From: a virus
Length of the DNA stretch: 35,833 nucleotides
Strand: one strand, 5' to 3'
IMG/VR virus record: IMGVR_UViG_3300033148_004889
Span: 1-35,833 of that record
Each line of letters opens with the position of its first letter. Position 1 is the first letter of the stretch. Below are positions 15,213 through 23,444 of this stretch, piece by piece. Position numbers and translations under genes: made by a program. The notes under the pieces are model-generated. The model had not been told where the DNA came from. It was given only the letters and a program-made list of their open reading frames with translations, and did no database searches.

Positions 15213-16613
15213 TTAATGCCTACAGACGTCATACCGCGCCCACAGAGGGTCAAAAAACGCCACCTCGACAGGGTCGCTCATCGAAAATCTTATCATCCAG
15301 GTTCTTCCAGCCCCGCATCTGTCCCAGTATACGCGGGCGTTGTATTGGCCGAGAACACCGAATTTCCCTTCCCGTTCATTCGACCAAGACCGCCCGCCGT
15401 CATTTGATTTCTGCATGTATACGACCGGATCGGAACCCTGCCCGGAAGCCAATCCGACGCCGGTTTTCATTTCAATTTCAACACGATTGACAATGATTCT
15501 CTCACGCCCTCCGATGACAATCGGGGCGGTCAATTGCCGGCGTATGATCTCGTTATTGTCGGTGTAAACATCATCCTCGACCTTATACAAACGGCCGTAA
15601 GTATGATCACCGGCTATGATTTGGCCGTCAAAAGTAACGATTGCGCCGGCCCTGTGCCTGTGAAGCTTGTTCCTCGTATTTCTCCATAACCATTTATGCC
15701 ATCGCCCGGTTGTGGCGTTGAAAACGAATGTAGTGTCGCCGGTAGGAAACGTTAGGACATAAAAAGCATTGCCGTTTTGTTTATACGCCATGCCGATAGC
15801 GTCAGAGGTGTCCTGGAGCTCGTTTATTTGCTGGGATAGAGCGGGCGGGCTGATAACCTGCGGGCTGTATTTGCTGATTACTTTTACCGTGTTGTCATTG
15901 GCGAGGTAATAAATAAGATTGTCTATAGTTGCTATAGAATCTTTCGATTTGATCCCGGAATCAATGACAGCGCCGCCGATTCTCGCAAAAGGGAAGTCCG
16001 CGAGCCCGCTGTTGTAATAAATTTCTATGGTGTCGCGGCCGAATAGAAACAATTCGCCCGCATCCGCATGTACGGCGACCAGGTCATCAGGATGCGCTTC
16101 AGCCGTGGCGAAATCCAAAGAATCCCACGAAGTCGGGTCATCCTGCCCGGAAACATAAAATTTTCCGGTATTTATATCGTTTATCACAAAATAGGAATCA
16201 ATGTACGTCACCGTTCCAGGCGTCACGCCGGCCGGCAAGCTCGCTAAGGAAAGAGTGGTCCCGGAAATGTAATATAACTTGGACCCATCGACAATCACAA
16301 TATAATTGGCGTTCTTTTCCATGCTGACATGGCCGGTTTTCGTGTCCAGGGTGCCCGTGATTTCGGTCGAAACGCCTGCGGTACTCAACCGGTAGACCTT
16401 TTTCCCCGAGACGACATACAAATATTCCGTGCCGGATATCGTGTTTGTCACCGCGCCGCGGATTCCTAAAGAACTATCCAGCTCCTTCCACAACGAAAGA
16501 CCGGGGGTGTGCCGCATGGCGTCGCGGCCCTCGAAATATTGCGGCTGGAAATATAAATTTATCGGGTAGTTATATTCCAGCGCGCCGCCTGATATGAGCG
16601 GAAAGTTCTTCAT
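15213..16613 (-). CDS. P22 gp10-like packaged-DNA stabilisation protein
   Basis: The 466-residue protein matches the pattern of the P22 gp10 family, the hexameric tail hub that closes the portal channel after packaging. Visible features are the N-terminal region (YNYPINLYFQPQYFEGRDAM, TPGLSLWKEL), a beta-propeller-like series of strands (LYVVSGKKVYRL, FLFGRDTIEIYYNSG, DNLIYYLANDNTVKV) and the C-terminal MQKSNDGGRSWSNEREGKFG segment. It overlaps the gp4-like gene by 4 nt and is followed without gap by the fibre gene, as expected for head-closure genes. Confidence 0.85.
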   Translation of the reverse strand: MKNFPLISGGALEYNYPINLYFQPQYFEGRDAMRHTPGLSLWKELDSSLGIRGAVTNTISGTEYLYVVSGKKVYRLSTAGVSTEITGTLDTKTGHVSMEKNANYIVIVDGSKLYYISGTTLSLASLPAGVTPGTVTYIDSYFVINDINTGKFYVSGQDDPTSWDSLDFATAEAHPDDLVAVHADAGELFLFGRDTIEIYYNSGLADFPFARIGGAVIDSGIKSKDSIATIDNLIYYLANDNTVKVISKYSPQVISPPALSQQINELQDTSDAIGMAYKQNGNAFYVLTFPTGDTTFVFNATTGRWHKWLWRNTRNKLHRHRAGAIVTFDGQIIAGDHTYGRLYKVEDDVYTDNNEIIRRQLTAPIVIGGRERIIVNRVEIEMKTGVGLASGQGSDPVVYMQKSNDGGRSWSNEREGKFGVLGQYNARVYWDRCGAGRTWMIRFSMSDPVEVAFFDPLWARYDVCRH

Positions 16614-17284
16614 GTGTTAAAGACAGGGAAGTCAAAGCCGACTTCGCTTACCCTCCTGGCCATGTTGTTGCGTTTGATCGCGTCAAGGTCGTCCGCGGCC
16701 CTGGCGAAGATGGACGCGGCCGGGGGAACTCCATAATCTTCCCCCAGCCGCGTCGCCAGGTTGTAGATAAGGGCCTCGTCCCAGCCTTCCGGAAGACTCA
16801 TATCCGTCCCGATATCGGCGACTGTGATATCAGCAAACGGCTTGATGGAATGCAGATTCAAAGTGTAGCCGGTATCAGGAACAGGCCAAAAAATGAGTAT
16901 CCCCAAAGGATTTTCAGGGATATACACCATGGCCGTCGGGATAGATTCCGTATCCTTGTCTTCAATCTCGCGGTAATCCCGCAGGGATATCAGATCCAAT
17001 GGATACGAAATCGTGCTGTCCGTCAGGTAGGCCCCTTCGATAGAGACAGGTCTTGTGGTGTCGAAATCGCCGGACGAACCGATAGTGTATTCGGCCGTTC
17101 CCGCTGTCAAAGAAAACGTCTCGCGGGTCGTGGCCAACGCGGCCAAATTATCCTGTTGCCACCGCTTGAGCATGGCGTTCAATGCCCTGAGCGCGTGGCT
17201 TACCTGGTCACCGGTTGCGCTTTCACCAACACCCAGCACACCGATTTTCATTAAGGCGCTTTCTATCAGTTCGTTCGGCGTCAT
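16610..17284 (-). CDS. P22 gp4-like head-completion / tail adaptor protein
   Basis: The 224-residue protein begins with a helix pair (TPNELIESALMKIGVLG, HALRALNAMLKRWQQDNLA) and continues with the FSLTAGTAEYTIGSSGDF strand region. This combination is typical of the gp4 tail-accessory factor family, which joins the portal ring to gp10. The C-terminus is helical (EALIYNLATRLGEDYG). It overlaps gp10 by ATGA, and gene order strongly supports the call. Confidence 0.85.
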   Translation of the reverse strand: MTPNELIESALMKIGVLGVGESATGDQVSHALRALNAMLKRWQQDNLAALATTRETFSLTAGTAEYTIGSSGDFDTTRPVSIEGAYLTDSTISYPLDLISLRDYREIEDKDTESIPTAMVYIPENPLGILIFWPVPDTGYTLNLHSIKPFADITVADIGTDMSLPEGWDEALIYNLATRLGEDYGVPPAASIFARAADDLDAIKRNNMARRVSEVGFDFPVFNT

Positions 17285-17287
17285 GTC

Positions 17288-17443
17288 CTACACCGTTTCC
17301 TTTTCTCTGGCCTTCTTCTCCTTCTTCAGCTCGGCCAGAACGCGCTTTTCTTCCTTCTCGTCATTGACCACGATAAACCTGGACGTGTCAGGCCAATCGG
17401 GATGAATGTGTTTGGGATATTCAGGCCGTTTGAGGGTGCCCAC
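17288..17443 (-). CDS. 51-residue charged protein, GTG start
   Basis: A 51-codon frame starts at GTG with a near-perfect ribosome-binding site (AAAGGAGGTAAAA). It ends three bases before the gp4-like start. The N-terminal half is Pro-, His- and Trp-containing (RPEYPKHIHPDWPDTSRF); the rest is a Lys/Glu helix (LKKEKKAREKE). Its position between a head fibre and the adaptor, and its strong translation signal, make it a real late gene. No family recognised. Confidence 0.75.
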   Translation of the reverse strand: MGTLKRPEYPKHIHPDWPDTSRFIVVNDEKEEKRVLAELKKEKKAREKETV

Positions 17444-17467
17444 TTTTACCTCCTTTCCGATGGTGGG

Positions 17468-17486
17468 ATGGGGCGAAATGCCCCAT
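17468..17486 (-). other. Intergenic hairpin without T-run
   Basis: ATGGGGC (17468-17474) pairs with GCCCCAT (17480-17486) around a 5-nt loop, between the large fibre gene and the 51-residue gene. No T-run follows, so it is more likely an mRNA processing or stability stem than a terminator. Confidence 0.5.
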
Positions 17487-17497
17487 TCCGTTACCTA

Positions 17498-19519
17498 TTA
17501 AGACCCATTGTCCGAGCTGGACAGCAGCAACCAGTTCGTCCCGCCGTTAATGAGCGTCACGGTATCGTTGACATTATCCATGGGAATGTCAGCCCCACAG
17601 ATAATGTTTCCGACTCCGTTCTTCACCACGACAGTCCGGCCGGTATCGTTCGGCTTCAGAACGAGGATATCGCCATCCGTACCGCCGTTGATGGTTTCCA
17701 GGTTATCGGTCGCGTCGTCGTTTTCGGTATCCACATTGTGGAAAGACTTCGTGACGGTAATGGCGCCGCCCGAAATGGTGACTTCGGTATCCGCCGTGGC
17801 GTTGAAAAACCCGCCGGCGTTGATAGACCCGGCAGTGGTTACTTCGCCGCCGGTATCGACCTTGAACATATCATCACCGTTTCCGGCAGAGCCGTCGCTG
17901 TTGTCTTCGCACAAGATGAAATTATCCTGCGCGTCTCCATCAGCTTCGCGGGCCAGCCGCAGCAAGTAGCTGGCGTTGCTCTGGCCGGTAGAATCATCAT
18001 AAACGGTGACAACGCCCGATCCGGTGGTATAGTCGGCAGCCGTCGAAACAACGCTGACTTCCTCGTCGTTCGCGTCAAGGTCGATGTCCACATCTTCATC
18101 CACGTTCAGGCCGCCGGTGATAGTGGCCGTGGTAGTCACGGCCAAACTATTGGCGGTCACAGTGGAAGAAAACGCGGCATCCGCGCCGGATAGGGTTCCG
18201 GAAACATCAAGCGTGGAATTCAGGTCAACCGCGCCGTCGAGCCGGGCGGCCCCATCCACCTCGAGCGTGCCCTCGATGAAGGCGTCATCGTCGCCAGGCG
18301 TAACATCGGGCGAGGACCCGGTTCCAATCCGCAGATAACCGTTATCCGCCTGGAACGCGATATCCGCGCCGGAAGTATAAAACGCCTGAATGGAAGACGA
18401 TCCGGTACCATCGGACACAACAACGCTTGTTCCGCGAAGAGTTCCGGCGGCGTCCGAATCATCATCCAAGTCCACCAACACGCCGGTAATGACCTCGCTG
18501 CCGGACCCGCCGGCGACCATCGTGGCCTTCACATTGACCGCATCGCCTCCATTGGTGATGGAATCGAAGTTCAGGTCAATGACGCCATCCGTGTTGGTAT
18601 TGTCCGTGGTGGCGGCGTCGATGGTGATTTCCTCGTCCGCGGCGAACGTCGCCGAAACATCTTCGGACAAGGCCACGGTCCCCGACAAAACGGTGGCGTT
18701 GGTCACGGTAAACGAGTCTACCGTAACCGCCCCGGCGACAGCCAGGGTGCCGCCGAAATCAACAGCGCCATCCACTTCGAGCAAGCCCTCGATATAGGCG
18801 TCCTCGCCGTCGATGGTCTGGCCGGGAGTGCCGTTGCCGACCTTGAGATTGCCGGTAAAAATGTGCAAACCATCAGCCGCAAGCGTGGTAAGCTGCAAAT
18901 ACCCGGAATCCGCTTTCTGCATGACCGCGGTTTCGTCGGTTTCATCCGTGAAAGTGATTTTCGGGCTTGCTCCACTTCCGTCGTCCAGCGTGATGTCGCC
19001 GGACAATGCCGCGCTTACCGCGGTAATCGCCCCGGAAGTCAAAGAAAACCCGGGAGCCGTGATGTCCGCGCCGCTGCCGTCATTGGTGATGGTCAGCACA
19101 TTTGGATTGTTGGACGAATCGTTCATGTCCAACAACAACGCGCCATTCCCGCTCGTGTCGGGCACCTCGATTTCCACAACGCCGTCACTGGCGTTGATTT
19201 TCCCACCGGCCCCGGCTCCACCCTGGTCATACGCTTCATCCAGGGTATTCCCTCCGGTACCGCCGGTAGTCAGGTTGGTTACCGTTCCGCCGTCGTCCTC
19301 GAAATAGAGGTCCGTGGTCCCGGCATTGTCCTTGACGAACAAGCGGCCCGTATCTTTGTCGGGGTCGCCGGGCGGATCGGAAATCTCGGGGAACTCGATG
19401 TAATTATCGTCTGTGAGGTTGATGTCGGAAAACCTGTCGCTGATCCCGGCGAAAACCATAGAAGGCAGCGCCAGGAGCGCAACGAAAAGCACAAGCTTGA
19501 AAAACCTGTTGCTTTTCAT
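17498..19519 (-). CDS. Large acidic beta-rich fibre with signal peptide
   Basis: This 673-residue, highly acidic protein directly follows the coat gene. Residues 1-24 form a clear Sec signal peptide (MKSNRFFKLVLFVALLALPS, then MVFA and the likely cut). Next comes a fibre-type module (TDDNYIEFPEISDPP, GRLFVKDNAGTTDLYFEDDG). Repeating beta units with GYLQL/GYLRI and DAYIEGLLEVDGA/DAFIEGTLEVDGA elements fill residues about 150-500. The C-terminus ends in short strands. This composition is typical of phage fibres or head decoration fibres; the signal peptide instead points to export or envelope assembly. The ribosome-binding site AAAGGAGGTTTAAT is strong. Confidence 0.6.
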   Translation of the reverse strand: MKSNRFFKLVLFVALLALPSMVFAGISDRFSDINLTDDNYIEFPEISDPPGDPDKDTGRLFVKDNAGTTDLYFEDDGGTVTNLTTGGTGGNTLDEAYDQGGAGAGGKINASDGVVEIEVPDTSGNGALLLDMNDSSNNPNVLTITNDGSGADITAPGFSLTSGAITAVSAALSGDITLDDGSGASPKITFTDETDETAVMQKADSGYLQLTTLAADGLHIFTGNLKVGNGTPGQTIDGEDAYIEGLLEVDGAVDFGGTLAVAGAVTVDSFTVTNATVLSGTVALSEDVSATFAADEEITIDAATTDNTNTDGVIDLNFDSITNGGDAVNVKATMVAGGSGSEVITGVLVDLDDDSDAAGTLRGTSVVVSDGTGSSSIQAFYTSGADIAFQADNGYLRIGTGSSPDVTPGDDDAFIEGTLEVDGAARLDGAVDLNSTLDVSGTLSGADAAFSSTVTANSLAVTTTATITGGLNVDEDVDIDLDANDEEVSVVSTAADYTTGSGVVTVYDDSTGQSNASYLLRLAREADGDAQDNFILCEDNSDGSAGNGDDMFKVDTGGEVTTAGSINAGGFFNATADTEVTISGGAITVTKSFHNVDTENDDATDNLETINGGTDGDILVLKPNDTGRTVVVKNGVGNIICGADIPMDNVNDTVTLINGGTNWLLLSSSDNGS

Positions 19520-19554
19520 ATTAAACCTCCTTTGGCTTTTGAGTCCTATGGTTT

Positions 19555-20805
19555 TTAACCGGCGATCCGACAGGCCATGAACGGATTCAGCACCTTGATG
19601 CCATACAGCACATCAAACCGGATTTTCTGGCTGAGAGTGTCGCCATGCTTGTACTGCGTCACCCGAATCGTGACCCCTTTGTAGGATTCAACGTGAGATT
19701 CGGCCTTGCTGTACGCCGGGCCGACCTCGATGGGCACCATGACCAGGGCGATCGCGTTTTTGTGAAACGCAAGCCCGACAGGCCCCGAAGCGCCGGGAGC
19801 GCCGGCGACGGTAACCGCAGCGTCGTTCGCCGGCAGCGCAGACACATTCTGGTAGGGCAGATACTTGGAGCTGGCATCCGGCCCGTAAATGGTCCACGGA
19901 GCATCGCCGGGGATGCAGGTAAAGGCCGCATCGCCATAGTTGCCGCCGCCGAGGTCGGTAAAAGTCACGTCCTCGGTAGCCACAAACTGGCGCAGCTGGC
20001 CGGTGGACACACCGGAACCGGGATTCACGGCATTCACATTGGCGATGGTGAAAATATCGCCAGCCTTGATAGTCAAGGCTTCGGTACCGCCATCCACGCC
20101 AATGGTGGAATCGCCGTCCGACACCGCGCCGTTGACCAGAATAGTGCCGCCCGCCCAGGTTCCCACGACATGCCGCGACAGGTTGTTGGATTCATAGGTA
20201 TCGAATCCGGCGACATTGCCGACCTGGGCCTTCTGCACGGCGCTCTTCACCAGGTCATCGCTGGCAAGCGCCTGGTACTGACCCTGAATCTTGGCCTTGG
20301 CCCTGGGGTCAATGACCAGGTTCCGGTTCGTGACGGGAACGGCGTGCTCGGAAAGCAGCGCCCACGCATCGAAATACGTCGAAAGCTTCGAGGGCGTAGT
20401 TCCGGGAGTGCCGACCTGGTTGGGGATATACTTGTAGTGTCCGAATATATCCCGGTCGAGATGTTCCGCAATGGCCTGCATGGCGGGTTTGATGTACCGC
20501 TCGCTCGCAGCCTCAAGGGTCAGCTCCCTGGCCCCGAGCTGGTAATCCACGCCGTACCCGTCGTTGATGGTTATGCTCACGTCTTCTTCACGCAGGTCGA
20601 CTGCGCTGAAGGTGAGACCGCTACGCACGCGGAAATAGACCGGAGCCTTCACGGAGATGGTTTCACCCGGCTTATAGCCGTTATAGGTTTTCTTGAAATC
20701 ACTCTCATGCGCGCGATGCACGAGCCGCAACGACACGCATTCATTGATCAGTTCCTTGATGGCCTCCTTGGCAATGATGCTAGGAGTGACAAACGTGTTC
20801 GCCAT
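19555..20805 (-). CDS. P22 gp5-like major capsid protein
   Basis: The 416-residue protein matches the P22 coat protein family (HK97 fold with inserted domain). Visible are the N-terminal MANTFVTPSIIAKEAIKELI, the strands FSAVDLREEDVSITINDGYG, the helix YIKPAMQAIAEHLDRDIFGH and the DTLSQKIRFDVLYGIKVLNP C-terminus typical of this coat family. A Gly/Asp/Thr-rich region (about 225-300) corresponds to the inserted domain. It follows the scaffold gene with GGAGGGAATAACAA before the ATG. It forms the T=7-type shell in relatives. Confidence 0.92.
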   Translation of the reverse strand: MANTFVTPSIIAKEAIKELINECVSLRLVHRAHESDFKKTYNGYKPGETISVKAPVYFRVRSGLTFSAVDLREEDVSITINDGYGVDYQLGARELTLEAASERYIKPAMQAIAEHLDRDIFGHYKYIPNQVGTPGTTPSKLSTYFDAWALLSEHAVPVTNRNLVIDPRAKAKIQGQYQALASDDLVKSAVQKAQVGNVAGFDTYESNNLSRHVVGTWAGGTILVNGAVSDGDSTIGVDGGTEALTIKAGDIFTIANVNAVNPGSGVSTGQLRQFVATEDVTFTDLGGGNYGDAAFTCIPGDAPWTIYGPDASSKYLPYQNVSALPANDAAVTVAGAPGASGPVGLAFHKNAIALVMVPIEVGPAYSKAESHVESYKGVTIRVTQYKHGDTLSQKIRFDVLYGIKVLNPFMACRIAG

Positions 20806-20827
20806 TTGTTATTCCCTCCAGGATTCA

Positions 20828-20848
20828 GCCCCCGGAATCACAGGGGGC
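20828..20848 (-). other. GC hairpin at the scaffold/coat junction
   Basis: GCCCCC (20828-20833) pairs with GGGGGC (20843-20848) around a 9-nt loop that includes the scaffold stop codon. No T-run follows on the minus strand. It may separate or protect the coat mRNA rather than end it. Confidence 0.55.
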
Positions 20849-21707
20849 CTCGTTTGCTCCGCTCCCGTTTCTCACTCCATGCTAAGTAAGATTCCATGTC
20901 GGCCGTTTCGGGATCGAATCCCTTCATGGTGTCGTTCCCTGCGGCCGATTTCACCGGATCAGGAGCGTTGGTTTTTGTCCGAGGGGGCGCTTTGAGCTTG
21001 TGGCTGATGTCGCTCAGCATGCGGGCGGCGGCAAAGGGATTGCGCTTCGCCATGGACGCCACGCGGTATCCTTCGTCTTCGTTTTTCGCGAGATAATGCA
21101 GAAGCCTGGCGGGATGGTCGAATTCTCCTTCCCGTACAACGGCGAGAAGTTCATCGGGAAGCGGCGCGGCGGGATTCTTCATGACCACCTCGTCAAAGTC
21201 ATGGATGGTGGCCGCGTCCTCCCAAACCTTTTCCAAAAACTTTTCATGCGCTTCCTGGCGCTTGCGCGCCTCGACCTGTTCCTGCTGTTCCCGCTGAAGC
21301 TTCTGAAAATACCGCTCGGCGTTATAGGCGCTTACCGCGTCGAAATACTCTTCCTCGCTGTCAAAATCCTCAAGTTTCGGCTTCTGCCGTGGAGGATCAT
21401 GGCTTTGCTGCCGCTGCTGCTGCGTTTCCTGGAGCTTGCGTTCCAGTTCGGCAGCCATCCGCTCAGCCTGCCCCATACGTTTGTAGATTTCCTTGAACCG
21501 CTTGATGGGGACCATCTGCTGCTTCTTTCCCTCCTCCTGCTTCTGGTCCTCTCCTTCCTGGTCAAGCGGTTCCTCCCCGGGTTCTTCGTTTCCCTCTTCC
21601 CCTTCAGCCGAAATGGCGTCCGGGTCTTCGGAAGGCGCCGAACCTTCCAGTTCGTCTTCCTGCGGCTGGTCTTGCAGTTCGATCCCTGTGCTCTTTTCCT
21701 CATCCAT
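20838..21707 (-). CDS. Capsid scaffolding protein (P22 gp8-like)
   Basis: The 289-residue protein has a very acidic N-terminus (residues 1-60, Glu/Asp/Gln/Pro-rich). Then come long charged helices (IKRFKEIYKRMGQAERMAAE, LQREQQEQVEARKRQEAHEK) and a more structured C-terminal half (FDHPARLLHYLAKNEDEGYR, NPFAAARMLSDISHKL). It ends in a basic tail, SEKRERSKRGPL. A basic C-terminus that binds coat is a feature of P22-type scaffolds. It lies just upstream of the coat gene, as expected. The ribosome-binding site AAAGGAGCGGGA precedes the ATG. Confidence 0.85.
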   Translation of the reverse strand: MDEEKSTGIELQDQPQEDELEGSAPSEDPDAISAEGEEGNEEPGEEPLDQEGEDQKQEEGKKQQMVPIKRFKEIYKRMGQAERMAAELERKLQETQQQRQQSHDPPRQKPKLEDFDSEEEYFDAVSAYNAERYFQKLQREQQEQVEARKRQEAHEKFLEKVWEDAATIHDFDEVVMKNPAAPLPDELLAVVREGEFDHPARLLHYLAKNEDEGYRVASMAKRNPFAAARMLSDISHKLKAPPRTKTNAPDPVKSAAGNDTMKGFDPETADMESYLAWSEKRERSKRGPL

Positions 21708-21734
21708 CTGTCCCGCTCCTTTCGGAGAAAACGC

Positions 21735-21777
21735 CTTGTGAACCCCACAAGTAGGGAAGCGGCCGGCAATACCGGCC
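21735..21777 (-). other. Two adjacent hairpins upstream of the scaffold gene
   Basis: CTTGTG (21735-21740) pairs with CACAAG (21746-21751), and GGCCGG (21761-21766) pairs with CCGGCC (21772-21777); each loop is 5 nt. They stand in tandem in the only real intergenic gap of the head module, about 30 nt before the scaffold ATG. On the minus strand a TTTT follows the promoter-proximal stems, so weak attenuation is possible. Confidence 0.5.
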
Positions 21778-21785
21778 AGTTAACA

Positions 21786-21869
21786 TCAAAGCACCATGAT
21801 GGTGAAACAGCTACCGGCCTTCCCGGTAGGAAAAAGCCCGTTTATAACCTTGTCCATGCCAACAACCAT
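21786..21869 (-). CDS. Candidate 27-residue peptide, TGATG-coupled
   Basis: The ATG shares its A with the preceding stop (TGATG), a typical coupling. The frame encodes MVVGMDKVINGLFPTGKAGS and seven more residues. There is no independent ribosome-binding site and no recognisable family. It may be a chance frame. Confidence 0.3.
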   Translation of the reverse strand: MVVGMDKVINGLFPTGKAGSCFTIMVL

Positions 21870-22081
21870 CAAGTCACCTTTTTCCAGCGCCCGGCCGCCA
21901 CCATGTGATCCAGCGTGTCTTGTGGACAACACACATGGATTTTGATTCCATCGTCCACGACATCCAACCGCCACCAGCCGGTATCCTCGCCAGCGAACAG
22001 GGGCGGGTCACCGTTCATTTCATTGGGCAGGTCCGGATTTCCGTCAGCCACAGTCCGCGCGATTACAGTAGCAGTGATCAT
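21869..22081 (-). CDS. Small head-module protein of unknown function
   Basis: A 70-residue protein begins by ATGA overlap with the preceding gene, with GGAGATACG before the ATG. The middle reads like a beta-barrel segment (GEDTGWWRLDVVDDGIKIHV) and two cysteines stand together at CCPQD. It lies between portal-side accessory genes and the scaffold. No family recognised. Confidence 0.65.
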   Translation of the reverse strand: MITATVIARTVADGNPDLPNEMNGDPPLFAGEDTGWWRLDVVDDGIKIHVCCPQDTLDHMVAAGRWKKVT

Positions 22082-23079
22082 CGTATCTCCAAGTCCGCAA
22101 ATTTCGAAAGCGAGTCCGTGGAAAAAAACCCGGCCCACTCGCCGGTGAGTCCTGATACGGTTTGGGCATCCCCCACCTGTTCCTCGTTATAAAACACCGC
22201 GTATGAATCCGCCCCAACGCGGCGGATTTCAATGGCCGCTCCGGGTACGTATGCCTTCACAACGCCGACAAGCGTCAAGAGATCCCCATTGAGCAATTGT
22301 CTGAAAACCACCGCGCCCTGCGGCCGGTCATACAAAGCCATCAGTCCGTTTTGCGGATTGGTGCGGTCGTCGAGATAGGCGACAACAGCAGCGAATCCTC
22401 CGCCGTATGAAGTCGCCACGGATTTGACGGAATACACGTTCTTGCGCTTGACCAGAGCGAAACAATCAGCGGTGGTGATTTGTTTCATGCTCAGGTCGTC
22501 GAACAGGCCGATATCGCCAGAATCATTCCCCACCAGCATGTACGGCCGCGCATATGTCGCCGAAGCGCTAGTAATCTTGAATACCGACACCTGTTCATAA
22601 TCCGAGCCGTCAGATATCCATGTTTCTCGCTGTGAAGTAACGCCGTCATACAGACCTAAACCGACGCGGTCCGCCCCGGTCGACTTTTTACACCAGCCGG
22701 TAAGCTGGATAATGGCCCCGCCGGTTATTCCGGCATCCGGATTCGGCCTGGCAGCGCTGTTATACTGTCCCCGCGTCACCTTGAACGCCGCCGCCCCGCT
22801 GTGCGCGTCCGCGTCGGTGGTGATATCCGCTCCAGCTCCAACGGCAATCCATGGGGATACGCCGGATTCGGCATCCGTGTTGGCGATAAGCTCCGAACCG
22901 AGGGAGGGGTTGGCATGGGCTTCACCGTCTGTGACAGTGAACCCATTGTGAATCAACCAGCTCGGCATGACTCCCATTTCGGAAAAATCCCAATACAATA
23001 CCGGCAAATAGCCGAAAGGCGGCAGATCGGCCCAGGGATACGCGTCAGCCCATGGTTGAGAACCGAATTTGTCTATCAT
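22078..23079 (-). CDS. Head/virion accessory protein with lectin-like domains
   Basis: The 333-residue protein has an N-terminal aromatic segment (QPWADAYPWADLPPFGYLPV). A carbohydrate-binding-module-like jelly roll follows (NPDAGITGGAIIQLTGWCKK, ETWISDGSDYEQVSVFKI). The C-terminal half resembles concanavalin A/laminin-G-type proteins (VYSVKSVATSYGGGFAAVVA, YAVFYNEEQVGDAQTVSG). This points to a virion surface protein that may bind glycans. It overlaps both neighbours by 4 nt. Function is inferred from fold-like patterns only. Confidence 0.6.
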   Translation of the reverse strand: MIDKFGSQPWADAYPWADLPPFGYLPVLYWDFSEMGVMPSWLIHNGFTVTDGEAHANPSLGSELIANTDAESGVSPWIAVGAGADITTDADAHSGAAAFKVTRGQYNSAARPNPDAGITGGAIIQLTGWCKKSTGADRVGLGLYDGVTSQRETWISDGSDYEQVSVFKITSASATYARPYMLVGNDSGDIGLFDDLSMKQITTADCFALVKRKNVYSVKSVATSYGGGFAAVVAYLDDRTNPQNGLMALYDRPQGAVVFRQLLNGDLLTLVGVVKAYVPGAAIEIRRVGADSYAVFYNEEQVGDAQTVSGLTGEWAGFFSTDSLSKFADLEIR

Positions 23080-23444
23080 TGCACGCCCAAATACGCGGTC
23101 ACCGTGGCGGCGTTGGACGCCCCGGTTTCCGTGACCTTGATTTTGATTTGCGAGGCAAGCGGCGGAGAAAAGGGATAAATATCCTTCCCGTCCGACCCTG
23201 GCCCGCTCGTTTTCGTGATTCCGGACGCAATCACGTCCAACGTGTCGGAAAACGTGATGAAATCGTCATCTCCGAAAGACAGCATGTATTCAAACTTCAC
23301 CGTGCCGTCTCCGGAAACAGCGGCTTTCAGGCTGAAATACCCCTGGATGTTCACCAAGGGAAACGCCTTGCTGATGAGGGAGCCGCCGGCGGCCACCTCT
23401 TCTCCGTTAAACACAAGAAATTCTTGGATTTTCGGATTTTCCAT
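23076..23444 (-). CDS. Small beta-sandwich virion protein
   Basis: A 122-residue protein made of short beta strands (SLISKAFPLVNIQGYFSLKA, DGTVKFEYMLSFGDDDF, IKIKVTETGASNAATVTAYL). I recall similar small proteins in phage structural modules, without an assigned role. It starts directly at the end of the portal gene and overlaps the next gene by 4 nt. A decoration or head-surface role is plausible. Confidence 0.65.
   Translation of the reverse strand: MENPKIQEFLVFNGEEVAAGGSLISKAFPLVNIQGYFSLKAAVSGDGTVKFEYMLSFGDDDFITFSDTLDVIASGITKTSGPGSDGKDIYPFSPPLASQIKIKVTETGASNAATVTAYLGVQ

Noticed and set aside
19645-20889. Long open frame (414 codons) on the plus strand opposite the coat gene
   Set aside because: It is antisense to a clear P22-like coat protein, has no ribosome-binding site, and its product has no recognisable motif. 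It results from GC-biased codon positions.
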